A DNA stretch of 64,000 nucleotides, from contig DATKEN010000031.1 in the NCBI GenBank assembly GCA_035512155.1, positions 1 through 64,000 of the forward strand, in the 5' to 3' direction. This document shows, one piece after another, positions 53,064 to 61,362 of the stretch. Position numbers and translations under genes: made by a program. The DNA comes from JABCYV01 sp035512155. GTDB lineage: Bacteria; Acidobacteriota; Terriglobia; Terriglobales; Acidobacteriaceae. Position 1 is the first letter of the stretch. Each line of letters begins with the position of its first letter. The notes under the pieces were generated by a model. The model saw nothing but the letters and a program-made list of their open reading frames with translations, did no database searches and was not told the DNA's origin.

Positions 53064-54359
53064 TCAGATTTCAATAATCATTTCTTCCAACCGTGTGGGA
53101 TAACTGTTCATGACCTCGCCTTTATCCTTGCGGACGATCACCGTGTCGGAGTGGCGGAAGCCGCCCCAATCAGGATCATAAACGCCCGGCTCGCAACTGA
53201 AGGTCATGCCCTCTTTCAGGACGGCCTTGTCGCCCTCGGCAATCCACGGCGCCTCATGTCCATCGAGTCCAATGCCGTGACCGGTACGATGTTTCAGGAA
53301 CTTCTCGAAACCGGCCTTGCGGATCTGGTCTAGACTCTTTTTGTCGACCTCTTCCGCTACCGCACCTTGCTTCATATTTTCCACCCCTGTATCATGCGCC
53401 GCCAGCATGGCGTCGTACAGACGCTTAGCGTAATCGCTCGGCTTGCCCACAGAGAAAGAGCGCTCGGACTCCACGTTGTATCCGCCGACCTGGGCGCCAA
53501 AGCTCAAGATCAGCGCATCGCCGGACTTCAGCCGGTCTTTGCTTGGGACGGCATGGGGAAATGCAGAGCGCTTACCGAACGGGACTAGTCCGCCGAAAGG
53601 CGGTTCTATGCCCACGCCCACTACATCATTCAGTTCTTTCGACATTTTGTCGGCGACTGCGTCGGCGCTCGCTTTCAGGATTTGGTCTTCGGTGACACTG
53701 CCGTTGCTCTGCACAAAGTCGCGGCCGGCTTGCACCGTGAAATCAGCAAAATACATTGCCCGCCGCATAACACGTAATTCGTCTTCATCCTTCACCCAGC
53801 GCATGTTTTCGACGAGGTCCCCCGCGTCCACAATCGTGGCCTTGGGAGCGCCGAGCTTCATCTGCTGCATACGGCCGGGCGTAGGCTCCTCCACTCCGAT
53901 CTGCCCCGCGCCCAGGCCGCGCTTAGCGACGCGTTCGAAAATCCAGCGCACGCGGTTCACGGGACCGGGAAAATCGAAGTACGCTTCATAATCCTTTATC
54001 CACCACAATTTCACCTGGTCAGATTCCAACTCAGGAACGAACAGCGCCGGATCGCCTGATTCCGGAATCAGCGCCGCGAGCGGACGCTCGGTGGATCGGT
54101 GGAAATATCCCGTGGTGTAGATGACGTTGGTTGCATTCAGCAGGACCAGTGCGTTCAGCTTGCGCTGTTTCATCTGCTCCTGCACTTGCCCGATCTTGCG
54201 GCGATACCAGTCCGGCGGCAGCCGATCATGCGCATTCACATTAGCCATGGACATTGACATCCGCAAACGCCGCGTGATCCCGAAACTGCTGACGTCTGCT
54301 GTCACGCCAATCGCCGCCGCACCCGCAAGCGTCCGCAGAAATTCTCGCCGATCCGCCAT
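53064..54359 (-). CDS. Tat-exported creatinase/aminopeptidase-fold protein (M24), metal ligands changed
   Basis: 431-aa M24-superfamily protein with Tat signal (MADRREFLRTLAGAAAIG); ATG 54359 is preceded by GGGAGG, while the frame opens at 54398. N-terminal creatinase-type domain (KLNALVLLNATNVIYTTGYF), then the pita-bread domain (SFGAQVGGYNVESERSFSVG, HRTGHGIGLDGHEAPW, MTFSCEPGVYDPD, GFRHSDTVIV). Aligned with metallo-peptidases, the two Asp ligands are Ser and Glu and the last Glu is replaced by His/Ser, so it probably is not a canonical dimetal peptidase. It diverges from the FAH-type gene; the 141-base gap may hold both promoters. Confidence 0.85.
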   Translation of the reverse strand: MADRREFLRTLAGAAAIGVTADVSSFGITRRLRMSMSMANVNAHDRLPPDWYRRKIGQVQEQMKQRKLNALVLLNATNVIYTTGYFHRSTERPLAALIPESGDPALFVPELESDQVKLWWIKDYEAYFDFPGPVNRVRWIFERVAKRGLGAGQIGVEEPTPGRMQQMKLGAPKATIVDAGDLVENMRWVKDEDELRVMRRAMYFADFTVQAGRDFVQSNGSVTEDQILKASADAVADKMSKELNDVVGVGIEPPFGGLVPFGKRSAFPHAVPSKDRLKSGDALILSFGAQVGGYNVESERSFSVGKPSDYAKRLYDAMLAAHDTGVENMKQGAVAEEVDKKSLDQIRKAGFEKFLKHRTGHGIGLDGHEAPWIAEGDKAVLKEGMTFSCEPGVYDPDWGGFRHSDTVIVRKDKGEVMNSYPTRLEEMIIEI

Positions 54360-54500
54360 GAAACTACCTCCCAAAACAATGTAGGAATCGAAGCGCACTA
54401 TATTAGCTCATTGGTGCTGTCTGCGGCACGCGGGTGGACAAACGGTCTTGCCTATAAATACACTGCTAGTACTGTTTCTGGCTGATGTGACGCTGCCTCT

Positions 54501-55532
54501 ATGCGACTCGTTACCTTTGAAGATCCCGTACACCAGTCCCGCATCGGGGCCGTGACCGCCGATAGCCGCATCGTTGATCTGCACTCGGCCTGCGCTCTCT
54601 ATCTGCGCGATGTGGAAAGCGAGAGCGCGTTTTATCGCTTGGCCGACGCTTTGGTGCCTCCCAACATGCGAGCACTTTTTCGCGGCGGCGACACCAGTTT
54701 GGAAGCTGCCCACAAAGCGTTCGATTACGCCCTTCACCATGATGATGGCGTGACGGGAGCGCGTGGCGAAAATATCTTTTATTCTTCGGGCGAAGTAACG
54801 CTCAAGGCACCGATCATCCCCAAAAAGTTCTTTCACACCGCCGGCAACTTCCGCGAGCACCATGAAGAGGCCACCAAGGCGGGGTTTTCCCACCCAGTGC
54901 TTCCGTGGATTGTATTTTTTCAGAATGTGGATGCGATCATTGGTCACGATGAGCCCGTGATTTATCCCGAGCACCTGACCCAGGAACTCGATTACGAACT
55001 GGAACTGGCGGTTGTCCTGAAAAAAAGCGGTAAGAACTTCACCCCGGAGGAAGGGAAGGACTTTGTCGGCGGCTATGTCGTCTTTAACGACATTACCGCG
55101 CGCGATATTCAGCGACGGGAGATGAAGTCCGGCGTGTTCAGCTTCTGCAAGGGAATCGATACTTTCTGTCCGTTGGGACCGTGGATTGTGACGGCCGACG
55201 AGATTCCCAATCCGCATAACCTCGCGATGGAACTGCGCGTGAACGGCGAGCCTCGGCAGAATTCGCATTCCAGCAAAATGTCGGTGAGAATCCCGGAAAT
55301 TCTTTCGCACTATTCGCCGATGGGCTACAGCGCAGGCGATGTGGTTTCGACGGGCACGGTTTCAGGTGTGGCTGCATTCAGCGGCGACCCAAAAGCCTGG
55401 TATCTGAAGGTTGGCGACGTGATGGAGTGCGAGATCGAGAAGATTGGAGTCCTGCGCAATCGCGTTATTTCCTGGGAAGACGCATATGGTCACAAGCCGG
55501 CGGCGCTGGTAACGCAGGAGACATTGAAGTAG
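54501..55532 (+). CDS. Fumarylacetoacetate hydrolase (FAH) family protein
   Basis: 343-aa FAH-fold enzyme. Members hydrolyse or decarboxylate beta-diketo or acylpyruvate compounds. Seen: KFFHTAGNFREHHEEATKAG, LTQELDYELELAVVLKKSGK (metal Glu residues), VGGYVVFNDITARDIQRREM (metal Asp), FCKGIDTFCPLGPWIVTADE, YSAGDVVSTGTVSGVAAFSG. Length is somewhat greater than the average of about 280 because of an N-terminal domain. It is followed 10 bases later by the homocitrate-synthase-like gene, indicating one operon. Substrate unknown. Confidence 0.92.
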   Translation: MRLVTFEDPVHQSRIGAVTADSRIVDLHSACALYLRDVESESAFYRLADALVPPNMRALFRGGDTSLEAAHKAFDYALHHDDGVTGARGENIFYSSGEVTLKAPIIPKKFFHTAGNFREHHEEATKAGFSHPVLPWIVFFQNVDAIIGHDEPVIYPEHLTQELDYELELAVVLKKSGKNFTPEEGKDFVGGYVVFNDITARDIQRREMKSGVFSFCKGIDTFCPLGPWIVTADEIPNPHNLAMELRVNGEPRQNSHSSKMSVRIPEILSHYSPMGYSAGDVVSTGTVSGVAAFSGDPKAWYLKVGDVMECEIEKIGVLRNRVISWEDAYGHKPAALVTQETLK

Positions 55533-55542
55533 GTCGAGGCGC

Positions 55543-56751
55543 ATGAATAGTCAAAATTCGACCAAAGTCTGGGTCAGCGAACTCAACGCCCGGCCTGAAA
55601 TCCGCTCCGCTTTCCCCCGCACGACCGTGCGCTTCTACGACACCACGCTGCGCGACGGCGAGCAGACCGTCGGTGTAGTCCTTTCTCCACAGCAAAAACT
55701 GGAAATTGCCCGCAAGCTTGACGAGTTAGGAGTGAGCCGGATTGAGGCCGGCTTCCCTCGCGTCTCTCCCGACGACGCCGAAGCGATTCAGTTAATGCAA
55801 CAGGCCAAGCTGAAGGCCGAACTTTGGGGCTTCTCTCGGGCAGTGAAGGGCGATGTGGAGGAATTGGTTCGACTCGGCCTGCACGCGTCCGTGATTGAAG
55901 CTCCGGTCAGCGACCTCAAGCTAAAAGCCTACGGCATGACGCGTGACGAGGTGTTGCGACGCGTGGTGGACGCCGTCGCCTTCGCGAAACAGAATGGAAT
56001 CACGGTCGCCTTCTTTCCCGTGGACGGTACGCGGGCGGCACTCGACTTCCTCAAAAAGATGTACCTCGCGGTGCTGGAAGCAGGTGCCCGCGAAGTTGTG
56101 GTCGTGGACACGATCGGCGCCTGTGGACCCGAGGCCGTCGAATTTCTGGTTCGTGAAGTGTGCGGCTGGGTTGGTCCAAAAGTACCCGTGCACTATCACG
56201 GTCACAATGATTTCGGCATGGCGACTGCCTGCGCCGTTGCTGCCGTTCGCGCCGGTGCTTCATGGATTCAGGGCACCATCAACGGCATGGGAGAGCGCGC
56301 CGGCAATGCCGATATTGCGGAGATCGCCCTCGCTCTGCGCTGTCTCTACGATGTCCCCGTTGCCATTGATCTGACCAAAGTGCGGGAGGTCTCGCAAGTC
56401 GTTTGCAAAGCCTCCGGCTACACCCTGGATGCCTGGAAGCCACTGGTCGGCGAAAATCTGTTCGTTCGCGAGAGCGGAGCAGTCGCCAGCCAGTTTCATA
56501 TTCCCGAGGCCATCGAGCCTTATTCTTCTGAGCTGGTCAGCGCCCGACGCAGCATCGTGCTGGGAAAAAAGAGCGGCCTGGATAGTGTCGACTTAAAAGG
56601 CAAAGAACTTGGACTTGCAATCGCTCCAGACCAACGCGCGCCCATCCTAGCTGCAGTGAAGAAGCGGGCTATCGCCAAACGCGGCCTGCTGACAGACCAG
56701 GAATTCCGGCAGATCGTAGAAGAACTGACAGCAGTTGCGAGGCGAGCGTAG
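55543..56751 (+). CDS. Homocitrate synthase-like (DRE-TIM metallolyase, NifV/AksA type)
   Basis: 402-aa Claisen-condensing enzyme related to homocitrate, isopropylmalate and citramalate synthases. Motifs: VRFYDTTLRDGEQTVGVVLS, VSRIEAGFPRVSPDDAEAI, VPVHYHGHNDFGMATACAV (metal His pair), TINGMGERAGNADIAEIALA, SIVLGKKSGLDSVDLKGKEL. It lacks the C-terminal LeuA regulatory domain, which fits NifV/HCS-type rather than LeuA. No nitrogenase or lysine-pathway gene is close, though a homoaconitase-like gene is 30 kb away. It could make or cleave an alkyl-malate in the neighbouring degradation pathway. Confidence 0.9.
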   Translation: MNSQNSTKVWVSELNARPEIRSAFPRTTVRFYDTTLRDGEQTVGVVLSPQQKLEIARKLDELGVSRIEAGFPRVSPDDAEAIQLMQQAKLKAELWGFSRAVKGDVEELVRLGLHASVIEAPVSDLKLKAYGMTRDEVLRRVVDAVAFAKQNGITVAFFPVDGTRAALDFLKKMYLAVLEAGAREVVVVDTIGACGPEAVEFLVREVCGWVGPKVPVHYHGHNDFGMATACAVAAVRAGASWIQGTINGMGERAGNADIAEIALALRCLYDVPVAIDLTKVREVSQVVCKASGYTLDAWKPLVGENLFVRESGAVASQFHIPEAIEPYSSELVSARRSIVLGKKSGLDSVDLKGKELGLAIAPDQRAPILAAVKKRAIAKRGLLTDQEFRQIVEELTAVARRA

Positions 56752-56760
56752 CGTCAGAGC

Positions 56761-57366
56761 TCATTTCCTCAGTGTCAGTTCTCCCGCCCCAACGTGAGCA
56801 TGGAGCCGGTATTTGCCGCTTCCTTTTTCTTCGAAAGAACGAAATAGCCCGCCCTTCTCGACTCCGAAGGGACCGGTATCAAGATCGCCGGTGTAGACCG
56901 AAGTGTCCACGCGGAAGTAGTCCTCTGGCTTGCCCACTCCCATAGTCAATTCGCCGGCGTGCAGTTCCACGTCTTTGTCGCCAATAAGGCGGTCTATCAC
57001 AACCTCTCCGAAGGGCATGCGTAAATAGAGATTGGAATTGCGCGGCACCCGAACTTCGACCTGGAAATCGTTGCGCGGACCACCATCGACCTTCAACTCC
57101 GCCGCGTTGCCTGTGGTCTTGAGGCTCACCTTCACATCGCCGCTCTTGTAGACGTTCTTGCCCAGATAGTGAACCCGGATTTTGCTTTCGTCGCTGCCGA
57201 CGATTCTCAGTTCACCGGACCGAATGTACATCCGGATCAAACCCCCTGAAGGGAAGTCGGCTTCAACACTTTCTTTGGCGAACTCAGAAGGCGCCACCGT
57301 TTTCTCCGAGAACCCCAAGCCCGTAGCCAGGAAAAGCGCGCAGAAGGAAACAACGATAGGTTTCAT
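56761..57366 (-). CDS. Exported hypothetical protein, beta-rich
   Basis: 201-aa protein with signal peptide (MKPIVVSFCALFLATGLGF). The ATG at 57366 has GAGG about nine bases upstream. The mature part is beta-rich (RMYIRSGELRIVGSDESKIR, LYLRMPFGEVVIDRLIGDKD, ELHAGELTMGVG), reminiscent of bacterial DUF4097-like adhesin folds, but I cannot assign it. Convergent with the homocitrate-synthase-like gene. Confidence 0.7.
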   Translation of the reverse strand: MKPIVVSFCALFLATGLGFSEKTVAPSEFAKESVEADFPSGGLIRMYIRSGELRIVGSDESKIRVHYLGKNVYKSGDVKVSLKTTGNAAELKVDGGPRNDFQVEVRVPRNSNLYLRMPFGEVVIDRLIGDKDVELHAGELTMGVGKPEDYFRVDTSVYTGDLDTGPFGVEKGGLFRSFEEKGSGKYRLHAHVGAGELTLRK

Positions 57367-57473
57367 TACACATACCTCGCAACGCAACTACCCAGAGGTA
57401 CGCTCAGCATACGCCACAAGTTCACGGAATTCACGTAAGTTCGGATTCTTGCGATGGATCGGTTGACCCACGC

Positions 57474-57614
57474 TGGCGTCATGCCGAGCACTCAGTGCAG
57501 TTCAGTTGGATGAGAGAGCCTGCCCCGAGCGTTGTGGAAGGATTCTCGCTGGAGTTCATCCTGGACGCGTTGCTGGTCTGCACGCCGGATCCCTCGCAAG
57601 CTCGGGATGACGCC
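57474..57614. repeat. Palindromic intergenic repeat
   Basis: Outer arms GGCGTCATGCCGAGC (57474-57488) and GCTCGGGATGACGCC (ending at about 57614) are inverted with 14 of 15 matches. The inner sequence has further partial inverted blocks (GGAAGGATTCTCGC / GGATCCCTCGC). Same GGGATGACG end type as the other intergenic repeats. Confidence 0.65.
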
Positions 57615-57659
57615 ACTGTAGTTTGATGAGCCATTCGCAGTCTTCGGGGCGCCACTAGT

Positions 57660-58727
57660 CTAGTGCTTGAAGTGAGGCAATACGGCATCACCAAAGAGCT
57701 TGGCCTGTCCGCTCCGATCGTCACCCCAGATTTCCAGCATGATGTGGGTACAGCCAGCGGCGCGATATTCTTCGATGCGCTGGATACATTCGTCAGGCGT
57801 TCCTGCGATCCCACAAACTTTACGTAAGATTTCATCGCTGACCGCTTTTGCCGCTGCCTTGCGACCACCCTTTTCCATGGCATCGGCGACAGGACGCAAT
57901 TCATCAAACGTAAGGCCAGCAGATTCCAGAAGCACATCCGCAGAACGTTTGATGTTCTGAACTTTGTTGGCCAGATACATCGCCGCCTGTTCCCGCGCGC
58001 CTTCTTTGCCTTTAGAAGAATCGCGCCCGATGCTTCCGACGATCACCGAACCGAGCACAAGGTTCGCAAGATCTTTGCCGGCTTTGCGCGCACCTTCCTC
58101 CATGTTCTTGCGCGAATACCGCACAAAGGCGGGCGTGGTGATGCTGGCAGTTAGCAGTCCGTCGGCGATTGCTCCGGACATCTTCTGCATCACCGGCCCC
58201 GTGCCCGCAACATAAATCGGTGGAATGTTACGCGGCGTGTGCGCGTCCGGCTTCAGCGGCGGCACATCTGCCGCAAACACCTTGCCGCGGTATTGGAAGG
58301 CGTCACCTTGGAGCACGCCTCTGACGATGTCGATGCTCTCCCGCATCACGGTCGCCGGACCAACTTTCTCGCCTTCGCCCTCGCCGATTTCCTTCATGAA
58401 GATCTTTGACGCGCCCAGGCCGAGTAGAAAACGGTCGCCGGCCAGGTCCTGCATGACCCGCGCCTCCATTGCAATCTGCACCGGATGCCGCGTGTATGGT
58501 GAAATGATTCCCCAGCCCAACTGAATCCGGCGGGTTTGCGAGGCGATGACGGCGAGAATTGCGGTGGAGGACCGTGCCTCGAATGAATGCTTGCGCCACC
58601 ACGGATAGGCCTCGGCAATCCAGAACGTGCCAAAGCCCGCGTCCTCGCAGGCTTTGGCCATAGTCACGGTTTCCTGCACCGGTTCCATGCTGAGTTGCAG
58701 AACGCCGATGTTGAATGGAATGGTCAT
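57660..58727 (-). CDS. LLM-class flavin/F420-dependent oxidoreductase
   Basis: 355-aa luciferase-like TIM-barrel oxidoreductase (methylenetetrahydromethanopterin-reductase-like subgroup). Seen: NIGVLQLSMEPVQETVTMA, GFGTFWIAEAYPWWRKHS, RIQLGWGIISPYTRHPVQIA, AGDRFLLGLGASKIFMKEIG, NIPPIYVAGTGPVMQKMSGA and GCTHIMLEIWGDDRSGQAKL. The cofactor could be FMN or F420; a PPOX protein at 10.7 kb would fit F420. It is the last gene of the six-gene minus operon. Confidence 0.9.
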   Translation of the reverse strand: MTIPFNIGVLQLSMEPVQETVTMAKACEDAGFGTFWIAEAYPWWRKHSFEARSSTAILAVIASQTRRIQLGWGIISPYTRHPVQIAMEARVMQDLAGDRFLLGLGASKIFMKEIGEGEGEKVGPATVMRESIDIVRGVLQGDAFQYRGKVFAADVPPLKPDAHTPRNIPPIYVAGTGPVMQKMSGAIADGLLTASITTPAFVRYSRKNMEEGARKAGKDLANLVLGSVIVGSIGRDSSKGKEGAREQAAMYLANKVQNIKRSADVLLESAGLTFDELRPVADAMEKGGRKAAAKAVSDEILRKVCGIAGTPDECIQRIEEYRAAGCTHIMLEIWGDDRSGQAKLFGDAVLPHFKH

Positions 58728-58757
58728 GATTTGTGGTGGCTGCGGCCGCGTCCCCGG

Positions 58758-59684
58758 CTAGTCCGGATCGTTCCACGAATGCTCGAGCCCTTTGATCAAC
58801 TCCCACATCGCCTTGTTCAGCGGAGTAGCCACGCCCATCTTCTCGCCCCACTGCACGATCGCTCCGTTCATGAAATCCACTTCGGTCTGCCGCTTGGCCA
58901 GGACATCCTGCAGCATGCTGGCGCGATGCTTGCCGGGAGCATTGGCGCCTTTGTGCACCAGTTGCCGCGCGTCGCCGTGAAGTTCAATTCCGAGCTTCTT
59001 CGCGACCGCTTCGCCTTCGGCAATGAGGTCATTGAAGAGTTGAGCGGTTGGCTCAAACCGTGAGGCGGCACCGTGATGGAGTAGGGTAAGCGCGCCGGTG
59101 GGGTTCGTGGAAGCATTAAAAATCAGCTTGGTCCATTGCGCGCCCCGCGCATCCTTCAGCGCGACAGTATTCATGCCAGACCGTGTGATTAGTCCTGCTA
59201 GCTCTTCCACTTTGTCCATCGGAGTGTGAGTGGGTTCGAAGGGACCGATCCAGGTATCACCCTTGATGTCGTAGCCGATATGTCCTGGCGCGATGGGGTG
59301 ACCAGCAGGAAATGTTGTGCCACGAATGACGTACTTTACCTGTTCAGCAATGATCTCTTCATTGCCGACGCCATTCTGCACCGAACAAACCGCGCTATCC
59401 CCGTCGAAGACATGCGCGGTTCGCGCGATTGCAGTTTGCGTGTGGATGGCCTTGGTCGCGACGATGCCGTAATCGCACCGCGGCAGTTCATTGGCATCAC
59501 TGGTAGCATTCAGCCGGACAGTGAATTCCGCTGCTCCGGAGAGCCGAAGTCCGTTTTTCCGAATGGCGTCTGTATGCTCTTTCCAGACGTCATACGCCCA
59601 GGTCTCAGCCTCGCCCGCTTTGGCCAGATGCGCAGCGAACAAGCTACCCACCGCGCCGCAGCCAATCACACAAATCTTCAACAA
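58758..59684 (-). CDS. 2-dehydropantoate 2-reductase-like (ketopantoate reductase family)
   Basis: 308-aa NADP-dependent reductase. Nucleotide fold KICVIGCGAVGSLFAAHLAK (GxGAxG), CDYGIVATKAIHTQ, AVCSVQNGVGNEEIIAEQVK, conserved catalytic Lys in GAQWTKLIFNASTNPTGALT, and GKHRASMLQDVLAKRQTEVD (family C-terminal motif). PanE makes pantoate for CoA, but the setting in a catabolic operon suggests reduction of another 2-oxo acid. 30 bases separate it from the oxidoreductase gene. Confidence 0.9.
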   Translation of the reverse strand: MLKICVIGCGAVGSLFAAHLAKAGEAETWAYDVWKEHTDAIRKNGLRLSGAAEFTVRLNATSDANELPRCDYGIVATKAIHTQTAIARTAHVFDGDSAVCSVQNGVGNEEIIAEQVKYVIRGTTFPAGHPIAPGHIGYDIKGDTWIGPFEPTHTPMDKVEELAGLITRSGMNTVALKDARGAQWTKLIFNASTNPTGALTLLHHGAASRFEPTAQLFNDLIAEGEAVAKKLGIELHGDARQLVHKGANAPGKHRASMLQDVLAKRQTEVDFMNGAIVQWGEKMGVATPLNKAMWELIKGLEHSWNDPD

Positions 59685-59712
59685 ATTCGCTCCTGCCTTT
59701 CTGGCAAACGAT

Positions 59713-60191
59713 TCACTCAGTTCGTGGGCAGCACGTCTTTTGATAGGTGATAAATTCTGGCTGAGATCCTTTTGTGAACCTGATGCGATACACCCCCTCC
59801 TTAAGTACGGTTGCGAAGTGTTCTCCCGGCTTTATCGTCAGGTCCCCGAACTCTATTTTGACCTCGTACTCGTTGTCGCCCGTTCGTTTGATTGGCGCGC
59901 TGACAAAGAAACTGAAGCCTCGCGGTCCGTGATTGCACCACCCGTGCGGATGTACTGCCATGCCCCTTGCCTTGAGCTTGGACACAATATCTCTTTCATT
60001 TATTTCCAGCCGGGTGTCGATTGCCACGCACAGGTCGCGCCTTGCTCTCACCCGGCTCGCTTCGGCCTCGAGTCGAACTGCGAAGGCGGTGACTTCAATA
60101 AGTTCATCTTTCCCACTGCGGCCGCTGTTTCCTGCTGATGCTCCATGTGTTGAGAGCACGCAAACAGCACGAGTACGACAAACAATCTCAT
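59713..60191 (-). pseudogene. Small exported (lipo)protein gene with apparent frameshift
   Basis: ATG 60191 overlaps the stop of the upstream creatinase-like gene (ATGA) and opens a frame reading MRLFVVLVLFACSQHMEHQQ, a good lipoprotein signal (Cys12), but this frame ends after 47 residues. The neighbouring frame then is open to 59713 and protein-like (RRDLCVAIDTRLEINERDIV, KARGMAVHPHGWCNHG, EYEVKIEFGDLTIKPGEHF). A one-base indel between roughly 60130 and 60085 would join them into an about 160-aa lipoprotein. I do not recognise the family. Confidence 0.5.
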
Positions 60192-61342
60192 CGGGGTGAC
60201 GCGACCGTCTCACGCGTCTCTTCCCCGGTGAAAAACTTCCACGGCACATCGGCCAGACATTCGCCCTCCCTCTTGCCGACCCGATACGTGTCCTGTGTAT
60301 ATAGACAGACCTTCCCGTCCTTATCCACCACCTGGGGATGAAGCGAGAAGATCATGTTTTCCTCGAGTGCCACTTCACTCTTGGCTCCGATCGCAGGGTG
60401 CTCGATCATGGTCGCTCCAATGCTGTGGCCGGAAAGATGGCCGAGGGTGAAACCATGTTCTGCGAACGTATCGGCGACCGCGCGGTGAACATTGCTGGCT
60501 AGCTCGTCGGCACGCATCAGCTTTCGGGCCGCTTCCAGCGCGTGCGGATAAGTTTCCGCCATCTTCTCGGTCCGGCGGCTCAGCTTACCGCGGATTAAAG
60601 GACGAGAAAACTCGACCCAATACCCGCCCGCGCCTGTGACTTCCAGCGAATACAACAAGAGATCATCGGCGGCTACGACCCGATGACCTGGAACCTTAAA
60701 GAATGCTTCGGCCTCTCCGTGCTCGCCGGATAGCAAGATGTTCATCATGCGCGGACCCGCGCCGCGAGCGAAGAACCGCTCCACTGCGGGTGCCATAATC
60801 TCAGCTTCGGACTTGCCCGGCTCATAGGCGGCAACCAACGCCCAGAAACCATCCACGATGATGTCCATGGCGTCGCGTACCTCGGCGAGCTCTTCTTCAC
60901 TCTTAACCGCACGCGCCATATCGAACTGGACGTCGAACGGAACTAACTCAAATGAAGCTTGGGTCAACTCGCGGTAGTCGCGCACTGCCATGACGAAGTT
61001 CAAGCCGTAGACGCCGACGCGCCTCCACCTATGCTCATGTCCACGCTCGCGCAGCCATTTCCCCGGGATATCAGGCCAGACCTGGTCCTTGACCCACGGC
61101 TTCGACTTGTCACCGATCCAGCGTGCCTCGCGTGGAAAAACCAAAGTTGGCTCACCCACGAGCGGTAGAACCACACAAACGTAACGGTGCACAATCTCGA
61201 AGCCGGAGACGTACAGCACGGCGCCTTCAAAGCCTGCATACTGGTTGCCGCAGACGATCAGCGCGTCGAGACCTTCGCTCTCCATGCGGGCGCGGATGGT
61301 TTGGTAGCGACGGTCGATTTCCTTCTGACTTGGCAAAGTCAC
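60188..61342 (-). CDS. Creatinase-fold (M24-like) protein lacking metal ligands
   Basis: 384-aa protein; GTG 61342 (VTLPSQKEIDRRYQTIRARM) is chosen because the frame further upstream to 61528 lies inside the next gene and is not protein-like, and because the GTG is 20 bases after that gene's stop. N-terminal domain (LDALIVCGNQYAGFEGAVLY), C-terminal pita-bread domain (SLEVTGAGGYWVEFSRPLIR, LGHLSGHSIGATMIEHPAIG, NMIFSLHPQVVDKDG, CLYTQDTYRV). Compared with metallopeptidases, the Asp, Asp, Glu, Glu ligands read Leu, Glu, His, Gln, while a His remains in HLSGHS. This is the creatinase condition, suggesting hydrolysis of a C-N bond without metal. Confidence 0.85.
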   Translation of the reverse strand: MTLPSQKEIDRRYQTIRARMESEGLDALIVCGNQYAGFEGAVLYVSGFEIVHRYVCVVLPLVGEPTLVFPREARWIGDKSKPWVKDQVWPDIPGKWLRERGHEHRWRRVGVYGLNFVMAVRDYRELTQASFELVPFDVQFDMARAVKSEEELAEVRDAMDIIVDGFWALVAAYEPGKSEAEIMAPAVERFFARGAGPRMMNILLSGEHGEAEAFFKVPGHRVVAADDLLLYSLEVTGAGGYWVEFSRPLIRGKLSRRTEKMAETYPHALEAARKLMRADELASNVHRAVADTFAEHGFTLGHLSGHSIGATMIEHPAIGAKSEVALEENMIFSLHPQVVDKDGKVCLYTQDTYRVGKREGECLADVPWKFFTGEETRETVASPR

Positions 61343-61362
61343 CTCAGCGTGTGTGTCTTTTC

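Noticed and set aside
54408..55310. Minus-strand open frame of 300 codons opposite the FAH gene
   Set aside because: It lies antisense to a well-supported FAH gene with intact motifs, has no domain and shows composition expected of a mirrored GC-rich codon pattern.
55543..56751. Nitrogenase-associated NifV
   Set aside because: No nif genes are in the window; resemblance to NifV reflects shared homocitrate-synthase ancestry only.
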